From Acidovorax sp. (GTDB lineage Bacteria; Pseudomonadota; Gammaproteobacteria; Burkholderiales; Burkholderiaceae_C), in the NCBI GenBank assembly GCA_018780365.1, contig JADMJR010000017.1:1-61016 (forward strand): a stretch of 61,016 nt of DNA, given 5' to 3'. This document shows, piece by piece, positions 8,486 to 16,993 of this stretch (the stretch's first letter is position 1; each line of letters begins with the position of its first letter). The translations under genes were made by a program, and so were the position numbers. The notes under the pieces are model-generated. The model was given only the letters and a program-made list of their open reading frames with translations. It made no database searches and was not told the origin of the DNA.

Positions 8486-9688
8486 ATGGAAGCACTCAAA
8501 CAGGGCACAGATGCCCTGTTCATTCTGCTCGGGGCGATCATGGTGTTGGCCATGCATGCTGGTTTTGCCTTTCTGGAGCTGGGCACCGTCCGCAAGAAGA
8601 ACCAGGTGAATGCGCTGGTGAAGATTCTGGTGGACTTCTCGGTGTCCACCGTCGTCTATTTTGTGGTCGGGTACAGCGTGGCGTATGGCACGCATTTCTT
8701 TGTGGGGGCAGAGTCGCTGGTGCAGCAAAGCGGCTATGCACTGGTCAAGTTCTTCTTTTTGCTCACGTTTGCGGCCGCGATTCCGGCCATTGTGTCCGGG
8801 GGGATTGCCGAGCGGGCCAAGTTTTGGCCGCAGCTCATGGCCACGGCGGTCATCGTGGGTTTTGTGTATCCCTTTTTTGAAGGCATCGCCTGGAACCAGC
8901 ATTTCGGCGTGCAGGCCTGGATCAAGGCCGTCACGGGGGAAGAGTTCCATGATTTTGCGGGCTCGGTGGTGGTGCATGCCATGGGCGGCTGGATCGCGCT
9001 GCCTGCGGTCATCCTGCTGGGCTCACGCGCCAACCGCTACCGCAAGGATGGCGCGATCTCGGCCCACCCTCCCTCCAACATCCCCTTCCTGGCGCTGGGC
9101 GCCTGGGTGCTGGTGGTGGGCTGGTTTGGCTTCAATGTGATGAGCGCACAGACCGTGGACAAGCTCTCAGGCCTGGTGGCGGTCAACTCCCTCATGGCCA
9201 TGGTGGGCGGTACGCTGGCCGCGCTGGTACTGGGCAAGAACGACCCGGGCTTTGTGCACAACGGCCCGCTGGCCGGGCTGGTGGCGGTGTGTGCGGGCTC
9301 GGACCTGATGCATCCCCTGGGAGCGCTGGTGGTGGGGGCCGTGGCCGGTGCCATCTTTGTGCTGATGTTCACGCTCACCCAGAACAAGTGGAAGATCGAC
9401 GATGTGCTGGGCGTCTGGCCCCTGCATGGCCTGTGTGGCACCTGGGGTGGGGTTGCGGCCGGCATCTTTGGCAGCAAGGCACTGGGGGGCCTGGGCGGCG
9501 TCAGCCTGTCGGCCCAGCTCATTGGCACGGGCCTGGGGGTGGTCTGGGCGCTGGTGGGGGGTACCATTGTGTACGGCATCCTCAAACAAACGGTGGGCCT
9601 GCGGCTGACGCAGGAAGAAGAGTTCGATGGGGCCGATCTGTCCATCCACAAGATCAGCGCCACGCCCGACCGCGAAGTGAGTTGGTAA
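8486..9688 (+). CDS. amtB: Ammonium transporter AmtB
   Basis: Inner-membrane ammonium channel of the Amt/MEP/Rh family, 400 residues with about 11 membrane helices. The twin conducting histidines are His164 (in SVVVHAMGG) and His314 (in GVWPLHGLCGTWGG). The N-terminus goes straight into the first helix (LFILLGAIMVLAMHAGFAFLE) with no cleavable signal, unlike the E. coli protein. The second His motif has the WPLHG form rather than the GVHG form of E. coli, so it belongs to a distinct Amt subgroup. GAGG precedes the ATG. The gene appears to be monocistronic and no glnK lies beside it, although glnK-amtB pairs are the rule; regulation by a distant GlnB/GlnK is expected. Transcription is predicted from the sigma-54 site at 8398. 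Confidence 0.94.
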   Translation: MEALKQGTDALFILLGAIMVLAMHAGFAFLELGTVRKKNQVNALVKILVDFSVSTVVYFVVGYSVAYGTHFFVGAESLVQQSGYALVKFFFLLTFAAAIPAIVSGGIAERAKFWPQLMATAVIVGFVYPFFEGIAWNQHFGVQAWIKAVTGEEFHDFAGSVVVHAMGGWIALPAVILLGSRANRYRKDGAISAHPPSNIPFLALGAWVLVVGWFGFNVMSAQTVDKLSGLVAVNSLMAMVGGTLAALVLGKNDPGFVHNGPLAGLVAVCAGSDLMHPLGALVVGAVAGAIFVLMFTLTQNKWKIDDVLGVWPLHGLCGTWGGVAAGIFGSKALGGLGGVSLSAQLIGTGLGVVWALVGGTIVYGILKQTVGLRLTQEEEFDGADLSIHKISATPDREVSW

Positions 9689-9858
9689 GCCAACGCCGGG
9701 CTTGGCATGGCCGGGCCCGGGTTTCCAAACATCGCCCGGGTGGATGGGCGGATGGGTGGATAGATGGGCGCTTCGTCCGACAGGCTCGGGCCCGGCAGCG
9801 GGATATACCTTGGTGCAGCGCTCTGGCGCCTCCAAGGTCACAATCCCACCATCGCGCC

Positions 9859-11730
9859 ATGCACCATCTGCTGCCCACCTCTCCACTCCTGGCCTGCCTG
9901 ACCCGCCACTGCTGGCGGGCCCTCACCGTGGTGGCCACCGTGGCCCTCATGGGCTGCGCGGGCTTGCCCAAAGATGTAGACCGACCGGTCTCCACTGCCT
10001 TGCAGAACCCCGGCGACACCGCGTTGGGCCAGTTGGTGGAGGCCCGCCGGGCAGCCCAGGGGGCACGGCACCCCTCGGGTTTTGTGCTGCTGAGTGGGCC
10101 ACAGGCAGCCTACAGCAGCCGCCTGGCCTTGGTGGATGCCGCACAGAAAACGCTGGACCTGCAGTACTACGCCATCCATGCCGACGCCAGCAGCGAGCGC
10201 CTGTTGCTCAGCGTGGCGGCCGCCGCCCGGCGCGGCGTGCGTGTGCGGGTGCTGCTGGACGACCTCCACAGCACCGGGCGCGACGCTCTGGTGATGCGGC
10301 TGGCCTTTGTGCCCAACGTCGAGATGCGCATGTTCAACCCGCTCACGGGCGCACGGGGGTCGTCCGTGGGGCGCATGTTCAGCCTGCTGGGCGACTTTGG
10401 GCGCGTGCAGCAACGCATGCACAACAAGCTCTTTATTGCCGACAACACGCTGGGTGTGGCTGGGGGGCGTAACCTGGGGGACGCCTACTTTGGCAATTCC
10501 GACTCCGGCAATTTTGTGGACCTGGACGTGCTGGCCGCAGGGACCGTCGTGCAGGAGCTTTCGCGCAGTTTCGACAGCTACTGGAACAACGAACGCGCCT
10601 ACCCCGTGCAGTCGCTCATCACGCGCGAGGAGCTGGACCGCCTGCGCGAGAACCTCCGCGCCGCCGATGCCGTGCAGCGCGAGCGCATTGCCGGCCAAGG
10701 CGGCGCCACCGCCCCCGACACCCGGCCGCCCCATGAAGGGCGTGGCACCACGGCCGCGCAGCGTGCGCGCATCTGGAACTACGAACCCATGGACCTGGCG
10801 CAGGCACCTTTCGTGTGGGCGCCCGCCGCCGTGCTGGTAGACCGGCCCGCCAAGATCCCTCCAGACGGCACCTCCACCGCCTTGCTCCCCGAGCAGCCAC
10901 ACGCCGGGGCCACACCCGAGGCCATCGCCGCCCTGGTGAGGCCCAGGACTGCTGCGGCAGCGGCGGCAGCCCTGCCTGCCGGGGCAGCAGCACCCACCCC
11001 CTCCCCCATCAACAATCCGCCACAAGAAAACGGCACGCCTCCCCGCCTGCCCCACAGCGAAACACCCGACGCCCAGGCCGATACGGTGGTGGACGGCTTG
11101 CTGCAGCTCATGGGCCAGGCGCGGCGCGACCTGCTCATCATTTCGCCGTATTTCGTGCCGGGGCCCGACATGGAGCGCGCCTTTGCCGCCGCACGTGCGC
11201 GTGGCGTGCGTGTGCGGGTGCTCACCAACTCGCTGGCCTCCAACGACGCCCCCATTGCCCACGCCGGCTACGCACGCCACCGCCCTGCGCTGCTGTCCAT
11301 GGGGGTGGAGCTGTATGAAATGCGCAGCGAGCTGACCGGTGTGCTGCGCGGGGCCTTCGGCACCACCGGCAGCACGGGGGGTACAGGGTCCAGCGGCAGC
11401 TCGCGCGCCATGCTGCATTCCAAGCTGCTGATCGTGGATGGCCGCCTGCTCGCCATTGGTTCGATGAATCTGGACATGCGCTCACAGCGGCAAAACACCG
11501 AGGTGGCACTGCTGATACGCAGCACCGACCTGTCCCGGCGGGCCACCGCGCAGATCGACACCGCCCTGCGCGATGCCGCCTGGCAAGTGCAGCAAACCGA
11601 CCAGGGCCTGGTGTGGCGAGCCCCCCAGGGCAGCGGCCTGCCAGATGCGACCACCGAACCCGATGCCAGTGCCCCCCTGCGCCTGATGCTGCTGTTGCTG
11701 GGCCCGCTGGCGCCCGACCATCTGCTGTAG
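9859..11730 (+). CDS. Phospholipase D-family lipoprotein (cardiolipin synthase C-like)
   Basis: Two-domain phospholipase D superfamily protein of about 623 residues, related to ClsC/YmdC, which makes cardiolipin from phosphatidylglycerol and a second phospholipid. Two HKD motifs are complete: His188-Asn-Lys190 with Asp195, and His520-Ser-Lys522 with Asp527. The start at 9859 gives a lipoprotein signal with the lipobox LMGC ending at Cys33, so the enzyme is probably anchored to a membrane from the periplasmic side; the open frame upstream overlaps amtB. Between the two catalytic halves lies an Ala/Pro-rich linker (about residues 337-405) that is much longer than in E. coli ClsC. The exact substrate is not certain from sequence. 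Confidence 0.83.
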   Translation: MHHLLPTSPLLACLTRHCWRALTVVATVALMGCAGLPKDVDRPVSTALQNPGDTALGQLVEARRAAQGARHPSGFVLLSGPQAAYSSRLALVDAAQKTLDLQYYAIHADASSERLLLSVAAAARRGVRVRVLLDDLHSTGRDALVMRLAFVPNVEMRMFNPLTGARGSSVGRMFSLLGDFGRVQQRMHNKLFIADNTLGVAGGRNLGDAYFGNSDSGNFVDLDVLAAGTVVQELSRSFDSYWNNERAYPVQSLITREELDRLRENLRAADAVQRERIAGQGGATAPDTRPPHEGRGTTAAQRARIWNYEPMDLAQAPFVWAPAAVLVDRPAKIPPDGTSTALLPEQPHAGATPEAIAALVRPRTAAAAAAALPAGAAAPTPSPINNPPQENGTPPRLPHSETPDAQADTVVDGLLQLMGQARRDLLIISPYFVPGPDMERAFAAARARGVRVRVLTNSLASNDAPIAHAGYARHRPALLSMGVELYEMRSELTGVLRGAFGTTGSTGGTGSSGSSRAMLHSKLLIVDGRLLAIGSMNLDMRSQRQNTEVALLIRSTDLSRRATAQIDTALRDAAWQVQQTDQGLVWRAPQGSGLPDATTEPDASAPLRLMLLLLGPLAPDHLL

Positions 11731-11740
11731 CCCCGCCGCT

Positions 11741-12700
11741 TTAACCCCCGTGCTGCTGCACAGCCACCCAGGCGGTGATGGCACGCTGGTCCGTCATGGT
11801 CCGCACATGCTGGTAGGCCACATCGGCCTCCGCAAAACGCCTGCGCAGCAGGTTGAGCCATTGCTTGAGGCGCCCGGCACGCTGGCGGGGCTCCAGGTCG
11901 TCGCACACCAGTTGCCAAAAGGAGGCCAGGTGTGGAATCAGATCGGCCCACACCACCAGGTCGGCACCGGGCTGCCCGGCATCCCACGCTCGGATGGCGC
12001 GCGCCAGCCCCGGGTCGGCGACCATGCCACGCCCCAGCATGAGTGCGTCGCAGCCAGACACTTCGCGGCAACGCAACGCATCGGCCACCGTCCAGATTTC
12101 GCCATTGGCCACCACGGGGATGTCCACGGCCGCGCGGATGGCGGGGATGTGCTCCCAGTACGCGGGCGGCCGGTAGCCGTCGGCCTTGGTGCGGGCATGC
12201 ACCACCAGCTCGGCAGCCCCACCCGCCTGCATGGCCTGCGCGCATTCGCGCATCAGCCCGGTGTCGTTGAAACCCAGGCGCATCTTGGCGGACACCGGCA
12301 GGTGCGCCGGCACGGCGCGGCGCACGGCCCCCACCACAGCGGCAATGCGCTCGGGCTCCTGCAGCAGCGCGGCCCCGCCGCCGTGGCGGTTGACCACCTT
12401 GGCCGGGCAGCCGAAGTTCAGATCAATCCCCTCGGGCCCCAGCGCAGCCAGGCACGCGGCGTTCTCGGCCATGCTGACCGGGTCGGAGCCCAGCAGCTGC
12501 GCCCGCACGGGCACGCCCGCCAACGTGCGGCTACCGTTGCGCAGCTCAGGCAGGTAGCGCAGGAACACCTTGTCGGGCAACAAGGTGCCCGTGATGCGGA
12601 TGAACTCGGACACACAGCGGTCCACACCGCCCACGCGGGTCAGCACATCACGCAGCACAAAATCCAGAAGCCCTTCCATGGGGGCAAGCAGCAAGGTCAT
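11741..12700 (-). CDS. dusC: tRNA-dihydrouridine(16) synthase DusC
   Basis: FMN-dependent reductase that converts uridine 16 of tRNA to dihydrouridine. The 319-residue product follows E. coli DusC closely: LLAPMEG at the N-terminus, EFIRI near residue 33, LNFGCPAKVVN with the catalytic Cys98, the flavin-binding AKMRLG near residue 150, VVHARTK and VANGEIW. The start at 12700 gives the standard N-terminus MTLLLAPMEG; an open frame extends far upstream but is not coding. It converges on the PLD-family gene, with 10 bases between the stops. Cys98 is intact and nothing looks broken. Confidence 0.93.
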   Translation of the reverse strand: MTLLLAPMEGLLDFVLRDVLTRVGGVDRCVSEFIRITGTLLPDKVFLRYLPELRNGSRTLAGVPVRAQLLGSDPVSMAENAACLAALGPEGIDLNFGCPAKVVNRHGGGAALLQEPERIAAVVGAVRRAVPAHLPVSAKMRLGFNDTGLMRECAQAMQAGGAAELVVHARTKADGYRPPAYWEHIPAIRAAVDIPVVANGEIWTVADALRCREVSGCDALMLGRGMVADPGLARAIRAWDAGQPGADLVVWADLIPHLASFWQLVCDDLEPRQRAGRLKQWLNLLRRRFAEADVAYQHVRTMTDQRAITAWVAVQQHGG

Positions 12701-12743
12701 CGCAGTCGGGGGCAGTGCAGGGCCGGGCACACACGGCCCTGTC

Positions 12744-12806
12744 TGAAAATATGAATAAAAACGGGCTCTTGCGCCTGATGGATATGACTTTTCAGCTATC
12801 AAAAAA
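12744..12806 (-). repeat. Dispersed intergenic repeat, copy A
   Basis: Read on the minus strand this stretch contains GATAGCTG, then CAGGCGCAAGAGCCC, then TTTTTATTCATATTTTCA. The same order of blocks occurs at 23581-23647 and 51837-51900. It lies just upstream of dusC. Confidence 0.75.
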
Positions 12807-12931
12807 TGAGTAACCCCCATTCCATGCGCAGGATACCCGGGGCACAGCCCTCGGATTGTGCGGCAAAGGGTCATCACGGCGTCATGGCGGGCTGCTGCAA
12901 TCGCGGGCATTCGTCCGTGACCGGAGCCCCC

Positions 12932-13492
12932 ATGCTGCTGCAAAAAACCGACAAAGCCCGCCTGGAACTGTCTCCCGGTGTGCGCACCCTGAGCCTGCGC
13001 GAGCGCTCGCTGCTGTTGCTGGCAGATGGCAAGCCGCTGTCCGACCTGCAGGCCATGTACAACGGCATCGGCGCGCAGATCGTGGACAACCTCATGCGCC
13101 AGGGCTACCTCACGGGGCCAGCCGAGCTGCCCCCGCACACCACCACCGCCCCGCCCCCCTCTACCCCAGGCCCATCCATTCAAAGGCCGGAGCCGGGCGA
13201 GTCCCTGCGCTCGCTCGCTGGCGCCCGCATGTACCTGTTCGACACCTGCGAGCGGCTGTTTGCGCGCCGCGACCCCGTGCTGGCACAGCATTTTCGCGAG
13301 GCCCTGCGCGCCGCCAAAGACCGCCTGAGCATGCTGGACGTGGGCGACGCCATGCTGGAAGAAGTGGCCCTGGCGGCGGGCGCCGAACGTGCCGCCAGCC
13401 TGCGCGAGCGGTTGGAACAATTGCTGCCCCGAACCTCCAACGAAGCCACGCCAGCCACCTTTGCCTTGACGCAGCCAGCCCTGCTCGACTGA
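12932..13492 (+). CDS. Hypothetical protein with winged-helix-like N-terminal segment
   Basis: A protein of about 186 residues that I do not recognise. The start at 12932 is chosen because GGAG lies 6 bases upstream; the same frame is open from 12806, but the extra 42 residues are Cys/His-rich and unlikely. Residues 10-50 (LRERSLLLLADGKPLSDLQ onward to an RQGYL end) look like a short helical domain of a type common in small Comamonadaceae proteins. A Pro-rich linker follows (about 57-75), and then a helical C-terminal domain with RMYLFDTCERLFAR-like and RERLEQLL segments. There is no signal peptide or membrane segment, so it is probably cytoplasmic. It is divergent from dusC. Confidence 0.65.
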   Translation: MLLQKTDKARLELSPGVRTLSLRERSLLLLADGKPLSDLQAMYNGIGAQIVDNLMRQGYLTGPAELPPHTTTAPPPSTPGPSIQRPEPGESLRSLAGARMYLFDTCERLFARRDPVLAQHFREALRAAKDRLSMLDVGDAMLEEVALAAGAERAASLRERLEQLLPRTSNEATPATFALTQPALLD

Positions 13493-13535
13493 AGCCGCCC
13501 ACCGGGCAGCCACTGCCGCCAGGCCCCCAGAACGC

Positions 13536-14714
13536 TCAGGCTGCAGCCGCCAGGCGCCAGAGTGAAGTGACCTCGGCCGCGCGCGCTGCATGCAGCGCAT
13601 CGCCAGCATCGGCCGCTTTGGCATGGACCGGCTTGACATCCTGCCGCCCCCGGACCACCAGGCCCGCCTCGGCAATCCAGCCCAGCAACTGCTCGCGCGG
13701 GCGCAGAGCCAGGTGCTCAGCCAGGTCCGACAGGATCAGCCAGCCTTCACCGCCGGGTTCCAGATGCTCGGCCAGCCCTGCCAGAAAACCGCGCAGCATG
13801 CGGCTGCCTTCGTCGTACACCGCGTGTTCGATGGGCGAGCTGGCCCGCGCAGGCACCCAGGGCGGGTTGCACACCACCAGCGGCGCGCGGCCGGGCGGAA
13901 ACAGGTGGGCCTGCAACAACTCGACCTGCGGCATCACCCCCAGGCGCTGCAAGTTGTCACGCGCGCAGGCCAGGGCCCGGGGGTCCTGGTCGGTGGCAAC
14001 CACCCGCTGCACACCACGGCGCGCGAGCACGGCAGACAGCACGCCGGTGCCGACGCCGATGTCAAAGGCCAGGGCCTTGCCGGGCAGCTCTGCGGTAGCG
14101 ACCAGGTCCACATACTCGCCGCGCACGGGCGAAAAAACGCCGTAGTGCGGGTGGATCCGGTTGCGCGGGGGCGCGCCCAGCGCAGGCACCTCCACCCCCT
14201 TCTTGCGCCACTCATAGGCGCCGACCAGGCCGAGCAGCTCGCGCAACGTGGCCACACTGCGCTCTCCCGTGGCGGGCCCCCAGGCCTGCGTGCAGGCCTC
14301 GCGCCAATCGGGCGCGCGGCGCAGGGCAATCTGGTAGTCGCCTTCCAGCGGGATCAGCACCGAGGCCAGCACGCGCGCCCGCTGCGCCTGCGCCTGGCGG
14401 TGCAGGTGAAAAGCCTCGGCGGGTGTGGCCACTGCGGCTTTCTGGGCGGCCTTGGCAGCCGAGCGGCGGTGTTTGCCGGTCTTGGAATCGGTGCGCCGCA
14501 TGAGCGCTTGCAGCAACATGCGCGCATTCTGAAAATCCCCCAGCCACAACAGGCCGGTGCCTTCACAGGCCATGCGGTAGGCCGTATCGGCCGCCAGGGT
14601 GTCGTCGGCGGTCACGACCCGGCGCGGCGCCGGGGCCCCGCTCTCGGAGCGCCACAGGGCTTCTTGGGATTGGCCCTGATGGGTCCAGTGAATCACGGAA
14701 TGGGGTGTTGGCAT
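13536..14714 (-). CDS. Class I SAM-dependent methyltransferase (N5/N6-type, NPPW motif)
   Basis: S-adenosylmethionine-dependent methyltransferase of about 392 residues. The C-terminal half carries the Rossmann-fold signature: LAFDIGVGTGVLSAVLARRG (motif I), VVATDQDPRAL (motif II) and the catalytic VVCNPPW, which is typical of enzymes methylating amide or exocyclic amino nitrogens (PrmC, RlmG, RsmC types). The N-terminal half is Ala-rich and unassigned, with a QNARMLLQALMRR helix that may bind the substrate. The start at 14714 leaves no overlap with neighbours; the frame is open to 14810. Substrate (release factor, rRNA or other) cannot be told from the sequence. Confidence 0.78.
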   Translation of the reverse strand: MPTPHSVIHWTHQGQSQEALWRSESGAPAPRRVVTADDTLAADTAYRMACEGTGLLWLGDFQNARMLLQALMRRTDSKTGKHRRSAAKAAQKAAVATPAEAFHLHRQAQAQRARVLASVLIPLEGDYQIALRRAPDWREACTQAWGPATGERSVATLRELLGLVGAYEWRKKGVEVPALGAPPRNRIHPHYGVFSPVRGEYVDLVATAELPGKALAFDIGVGTGVLSAVLARRGVQRVVATDQDPRALACARDNLQRLGVMPQVELLQAHLFPPGRAPLVVCNPPWVPARASSPIEHAVYDEGSRMLRGFLAGLAEHLEPGGEGWLILSDLAEHLALRPREQLLGWIAEAGLVVRGRQDVKPVHAKAADAGDALHAARAAEVTSLWRLAAAA

Positions 14715-14817
14715 CAGTGTCTGACAGTGCCACGCACAGTCCGCAATGTTTGAAACGGGCGCACGGCAAGGCTGGGGTGCCGGGCAAGGGCCGCCCCGCA
14801 GCGATGGCATCGTCTCC

Positions 14818-14878
14818 CTGCCCGCGCAGCGCAGCGAAGCGAGAGCGGAGGGAAGGAGCGCAGCGACGCAGGGGGGTG
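14818..14878. repeat. Low-complexity GCAGCG/GAAGCGAGAG-rich spacer
   Basis: Purine-rich stretch built from GCGCAGCGAAGCGAGAGC-like words, followed by GGAAGGAGCGCAGCGACGCAGG. It lies between the methyltransferase and acetyltransferase genes. It has the look of a dispersed intergenic repeat but only this copy is in the window. Confidence 0.45.
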
Positions 14879-14888
14879 GTGTCGCACT

Positions 14889-15413
14889 TTAGGCGTTGAT
14901 GGGGCGCTTCAGGCGCACTTCTTCGATCTTCACGCCACCGATCACAGCGGTCTTGGCGGTAGAGAGTTCTTGCTTGAAACCCGCCAGTTCGTGGAAACGA
15001 ATGGCGCGTTCGTTGCGCAGCGGCACCCAGGCGGTGACGTTGGTGCAGCCTTCTTCCTGGAGACCATCACGGGCGGCGTCCCACAGGGCCAGGCCGACGC
15101 CCTGGTTCCAGTGGGTGGGGGCCGCATAGATGGCCCAGATTTCGCCCGTGGTGGGGCGGGATTTCTCATCGCGGGAGCGGTCATAGCCGACAAAGCCGAC
15201 GATCTTCTCGCCATCGATGGCCACCTGCACCTGGGGCTCGCAATACTCGATGGCTTCGCGCCAGTAGGCCTGGCGCTTGTCGACGGAAGACATGGACTTC
15301 AATTGCTCGTCTGGCACCAACCCCTTGTAAGCCTCTTGGGCGGAGACGGTGTGGATCTGGGCGATGGCTTTGGCATCGCGAAGCGTAGCGGGACGAACCT
15401 GGATACTGGACAT
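14889..15413 (-). CDS. GNAT-family N-acetyltransferase
   Basis: Acetyltransferase of the GNAT superfamily, about 174 residues. The start at 15413 gives the usual N-terminus (SSIQVRPATLRDAKAIAQIH). The core fold is visible: a beta-strand with VGFVGYDRSRDE, GEIWAIYAAPTHWNQGVGLALWDAARD as the acetyl-CoA-binding motif A (the Q/R-x-x-G-x-G/A loop is represented by NQGVGLAL), and ERAIRFHELAGFKQE as motif B. The substrate is unknown; the family includes protein, small-molecule and antibiotic acetyltransferases. No clear ribosome site is visible before the start. It is flanked on both sides by unrelated genes on the same strand. Confidence 0.83.
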   Translation of the reverse strand: MSSIQVRPATLRDAKAIAQIHTVSAQEAYKGLVPDEQLKSMSSVDKRQAYWREAIEYCEPQVQVAIDGEKIVGFVGYDRSRDEKSRPTTGEIWAIYAAPTHWNQGVGLALWDAARDGLQEEGCTNVTAWVPLRNERAIRFHELAGFKQELSTAKTAVIGGVKIEEVRLKRPINA

Positions 15414-15527
15414 GAAAAAACCGAACGAAAACAGGGAATGAAAAAACGAAAGGACCGGCATTGTCGCCGCAAACGGTTTTTCTACCTGTACGGGCGGTTA
15501 CCAAGCCCTCCCCCAAGGCCTGTTCCA

Positions 15528-15549
15528 CCCCCTTGAAACGGGGCTTTTT
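15528..15549 (+). terminator. Hairpin with T-tract, possible terminator
   Basis: CCCC, the loop TTGAAAC and GGGG are followed by C and a run of five T. An overlapping GAAACGG/CCGTTTC pair covers 15535-15560. It lies downstream of the gene ending at 15570 on the minus strand, but the T-tract is oriented for the plus strand, where no gene is upstream, so the assignment is weak. Confidence 0.4.
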
Positions 15550-15569
15550 CGGTCCGTTTCTGGCCCCCG

Positions 15570-16166
15570 TCAGGCCAGCGCCATTGCGCCTGAAAGCGAG
15601 GCCCCGACAGAAGCTGCAGCCCGCTGCACCATGGCCCGCTTGTTGCGCGGGCGCGGCACATGCACGGCCGGTGGTGTGCCATTGACTGCCGCAAGGCTGA
15701 GCACCAGTGTCACCGTGCGCGAACCCGCCTCCCGCTCATCGCAGGCATAGGCGCGGTAGCTGCCGTTGCCTGGCCCATGGCTGCGCTGCACGGTGTGAAA
15801 AGCCACGCGCGCGCCCGTCACCCGGTGGCCGCCAAAAGGCAGCACACGCAGTCGCGCATCGCGGTCCAGCGCCAGGCCCAGGTTGCCTGCACGGTTGATC
15901 AGATCGGTGCGAATCCCGCGCCAGGTCAGCCCCTGGTCAGCAGAAAACTGCCAGGTTCCCGCCTGAGCGTCCAGATGCTCGATCACCACCCCGGCAGCGG
16001 CCAGCAGGTCGGGGCAGTTCTCCTCCACGATATGCGCCAGCGTATTGCCCCCAAGGCCCGTGCCGGCAGGGGCAGCGGCGCTGGAGACAGCCGCCGGTCG
16101 CCGCTCGCTTCCCCGGTGAGCGCCTGTGGAAGAGGTGGAACTGTGCATCAGAGCATTGGTGGTCAT
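15570..16166 (-). CDS. Small protein resembling one repeat of large bacterial adhesins
   Basis: About 198 residues. The start at 16166 is preferred over the upstream one at 16241 because AAAGG lies 7 bases before it. Residues 70-160 follow the pattern seen once per repeat in giant cadherin-like/Ig-like adhesins: GTWQFSADQGLTW, then ALDRDARLRVLPFGG, and a final strand-rich TVTLVLSLAAVNGTPPAV. Here a single repeat stands alone. A short Ser/Ala/Gly-rich lead (residues 1-45) has no clear signal peptide, and a basic tail ends the protein. It may be a fragment of a former large adhesin or a small domain protein in its own right; function is unknown. It diverges from the response regulator at 16334. 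Confidence 0.6.
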   Translation of the reverse strand: MTTNALMHSSTSSTGAHRGSERRPAAVSSAAAPAGTGLGGNTLAHIVEENCPDLLAAAGVVIEHLDAQAGTWQFSADQGLTWRGIRTDLINRAGNLGLALDRDARLRVLPFGGHRVTGARVAFHTVQRSHGPGNGSYRAYACDEREAGSRTVTLVLSLAAVNGTPPAVHVPRPRNKRAMVQRAAASVGASLSGAMALA

Positions 16167-16333
16167 GGACGTACCTTTGAAAGCGAAGGATGAAAACGAA
16201 GGCTTGCGCATTGAGGGGTCCGCACCCAAAGTGCTTTTCAATGCTTGACGGAAAGTCTAGAAAGTGCACAACCCTGCGTCCATCGCACAAATGGACTAGC
16301 CCGCAACACCCCGTTGTGCGCAATACTTGTCCA

Positions 16334-16993
16334 ATGAGTGCCCCCCAAAGTGCCCGTCCGAGTGCCCGCCTTCTGCTGGTAGACGACCACGCCCTGTTCC
16401 GCACCGGGCTGCGCCTGATCGTGCAGGACCACCCCAGCGTGGGCGCAATTGCGGAGGCAGGTTCGATCGCCGACGCCTGCGCGCTCCAGCAACCTGATAT
16501 CGATCTGGTGCTGCTCGACATCCAGCTGCCCGGCATGAGCGGCCTGGACGGCCTGCGCCTGGTGCGCCAGGCCTGCCCCCAGGCCCGCATCGTGCTGGTG
16601 TCCGCCAGCGTGGCGCCCGATGCAGTCCATGAGGCGCGGGCGCGGGGTGCCGACGGCTTTTTGCCCAAGTCGGCGAATGCCGAAGACATCCTGGAAGCCA
16701 TCACCTGTGCGCTGTCGGGCCAACCGTGCTTCCCCCTCAACAGCGGCAACAGCGCCACCACCCGCGGGCCCGATGCCCCCTCGCTCACGGCACGGCAGCT
16801 GGATGTGCTCTCGCTGCTGTGCACCGGCAAACCCAACAAGGTGATTGCGCGCGACCTGGGCCTGAGCGAAAACACCGTGCGCGTGCATGTGGCTGCCATC
16901 TTTGCGCAACTGGGCGTGAACAGCCGCAGCGCCGCGCTGCTGGCCGCGCAGCGCCTGGGCCTGTCTACACCGCAGCTCCATGACCCCCTCTGA
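16334..16993 (+). CDS. NarL/LuxR-family response regulator
   Basis: Two-component response regulator of 219 residues. The receiver domain has the acidic pair Asp17-Asp18, the phosphoacceptor Asp62 (in VLLDIQLPGMSG), Ser90 and Lys112 (FLPKSA). The C-terminal LuxR-type helix-turn-helix runs from about 153 to 210 (LTARQLDVLSLLCTG and NKVIARDLGLSENTVRVHV). The start at 16334 follows directly into the receiver fold; an open frame runs upstream to 16190. Its last codons overlap the downstream hybrid kinase gene by 14 bases, so the pair is translationally coupled and very likely functions together. Two AAAGTGC words lie 33 bases apart (16228 and 16261) in the upstream region and could be an autoregulatory site. 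Confidence 0.93.
   Translation: MSAPQSARPSARLLLVDDHALFRTGLRLIVQDHPSVGAIAEAGSIADACALQQPDIDLVLLDIQLPGMSGLDGLRLVRQACPQARIVLVSASVAPDAVHEARARGADGFLPKSANAEDILEAITCALSGQPCFPLNSGNSATTRGPDAPSLTARQLDVLSLLCTGKPNKVIARDLGLSENTVRVHVAAIFAQLGVNSRSAALLAAQRLGLSTPQLHDPL

Noticed and set aside
12806-12931. N-terminal extension of the hypothetical protein at 12932
   Set aside because: The extension begins at the edge of a dispersed repeat, is Cys/His-rich and unlike the rest, and the 12932 start has a good ribosome site.
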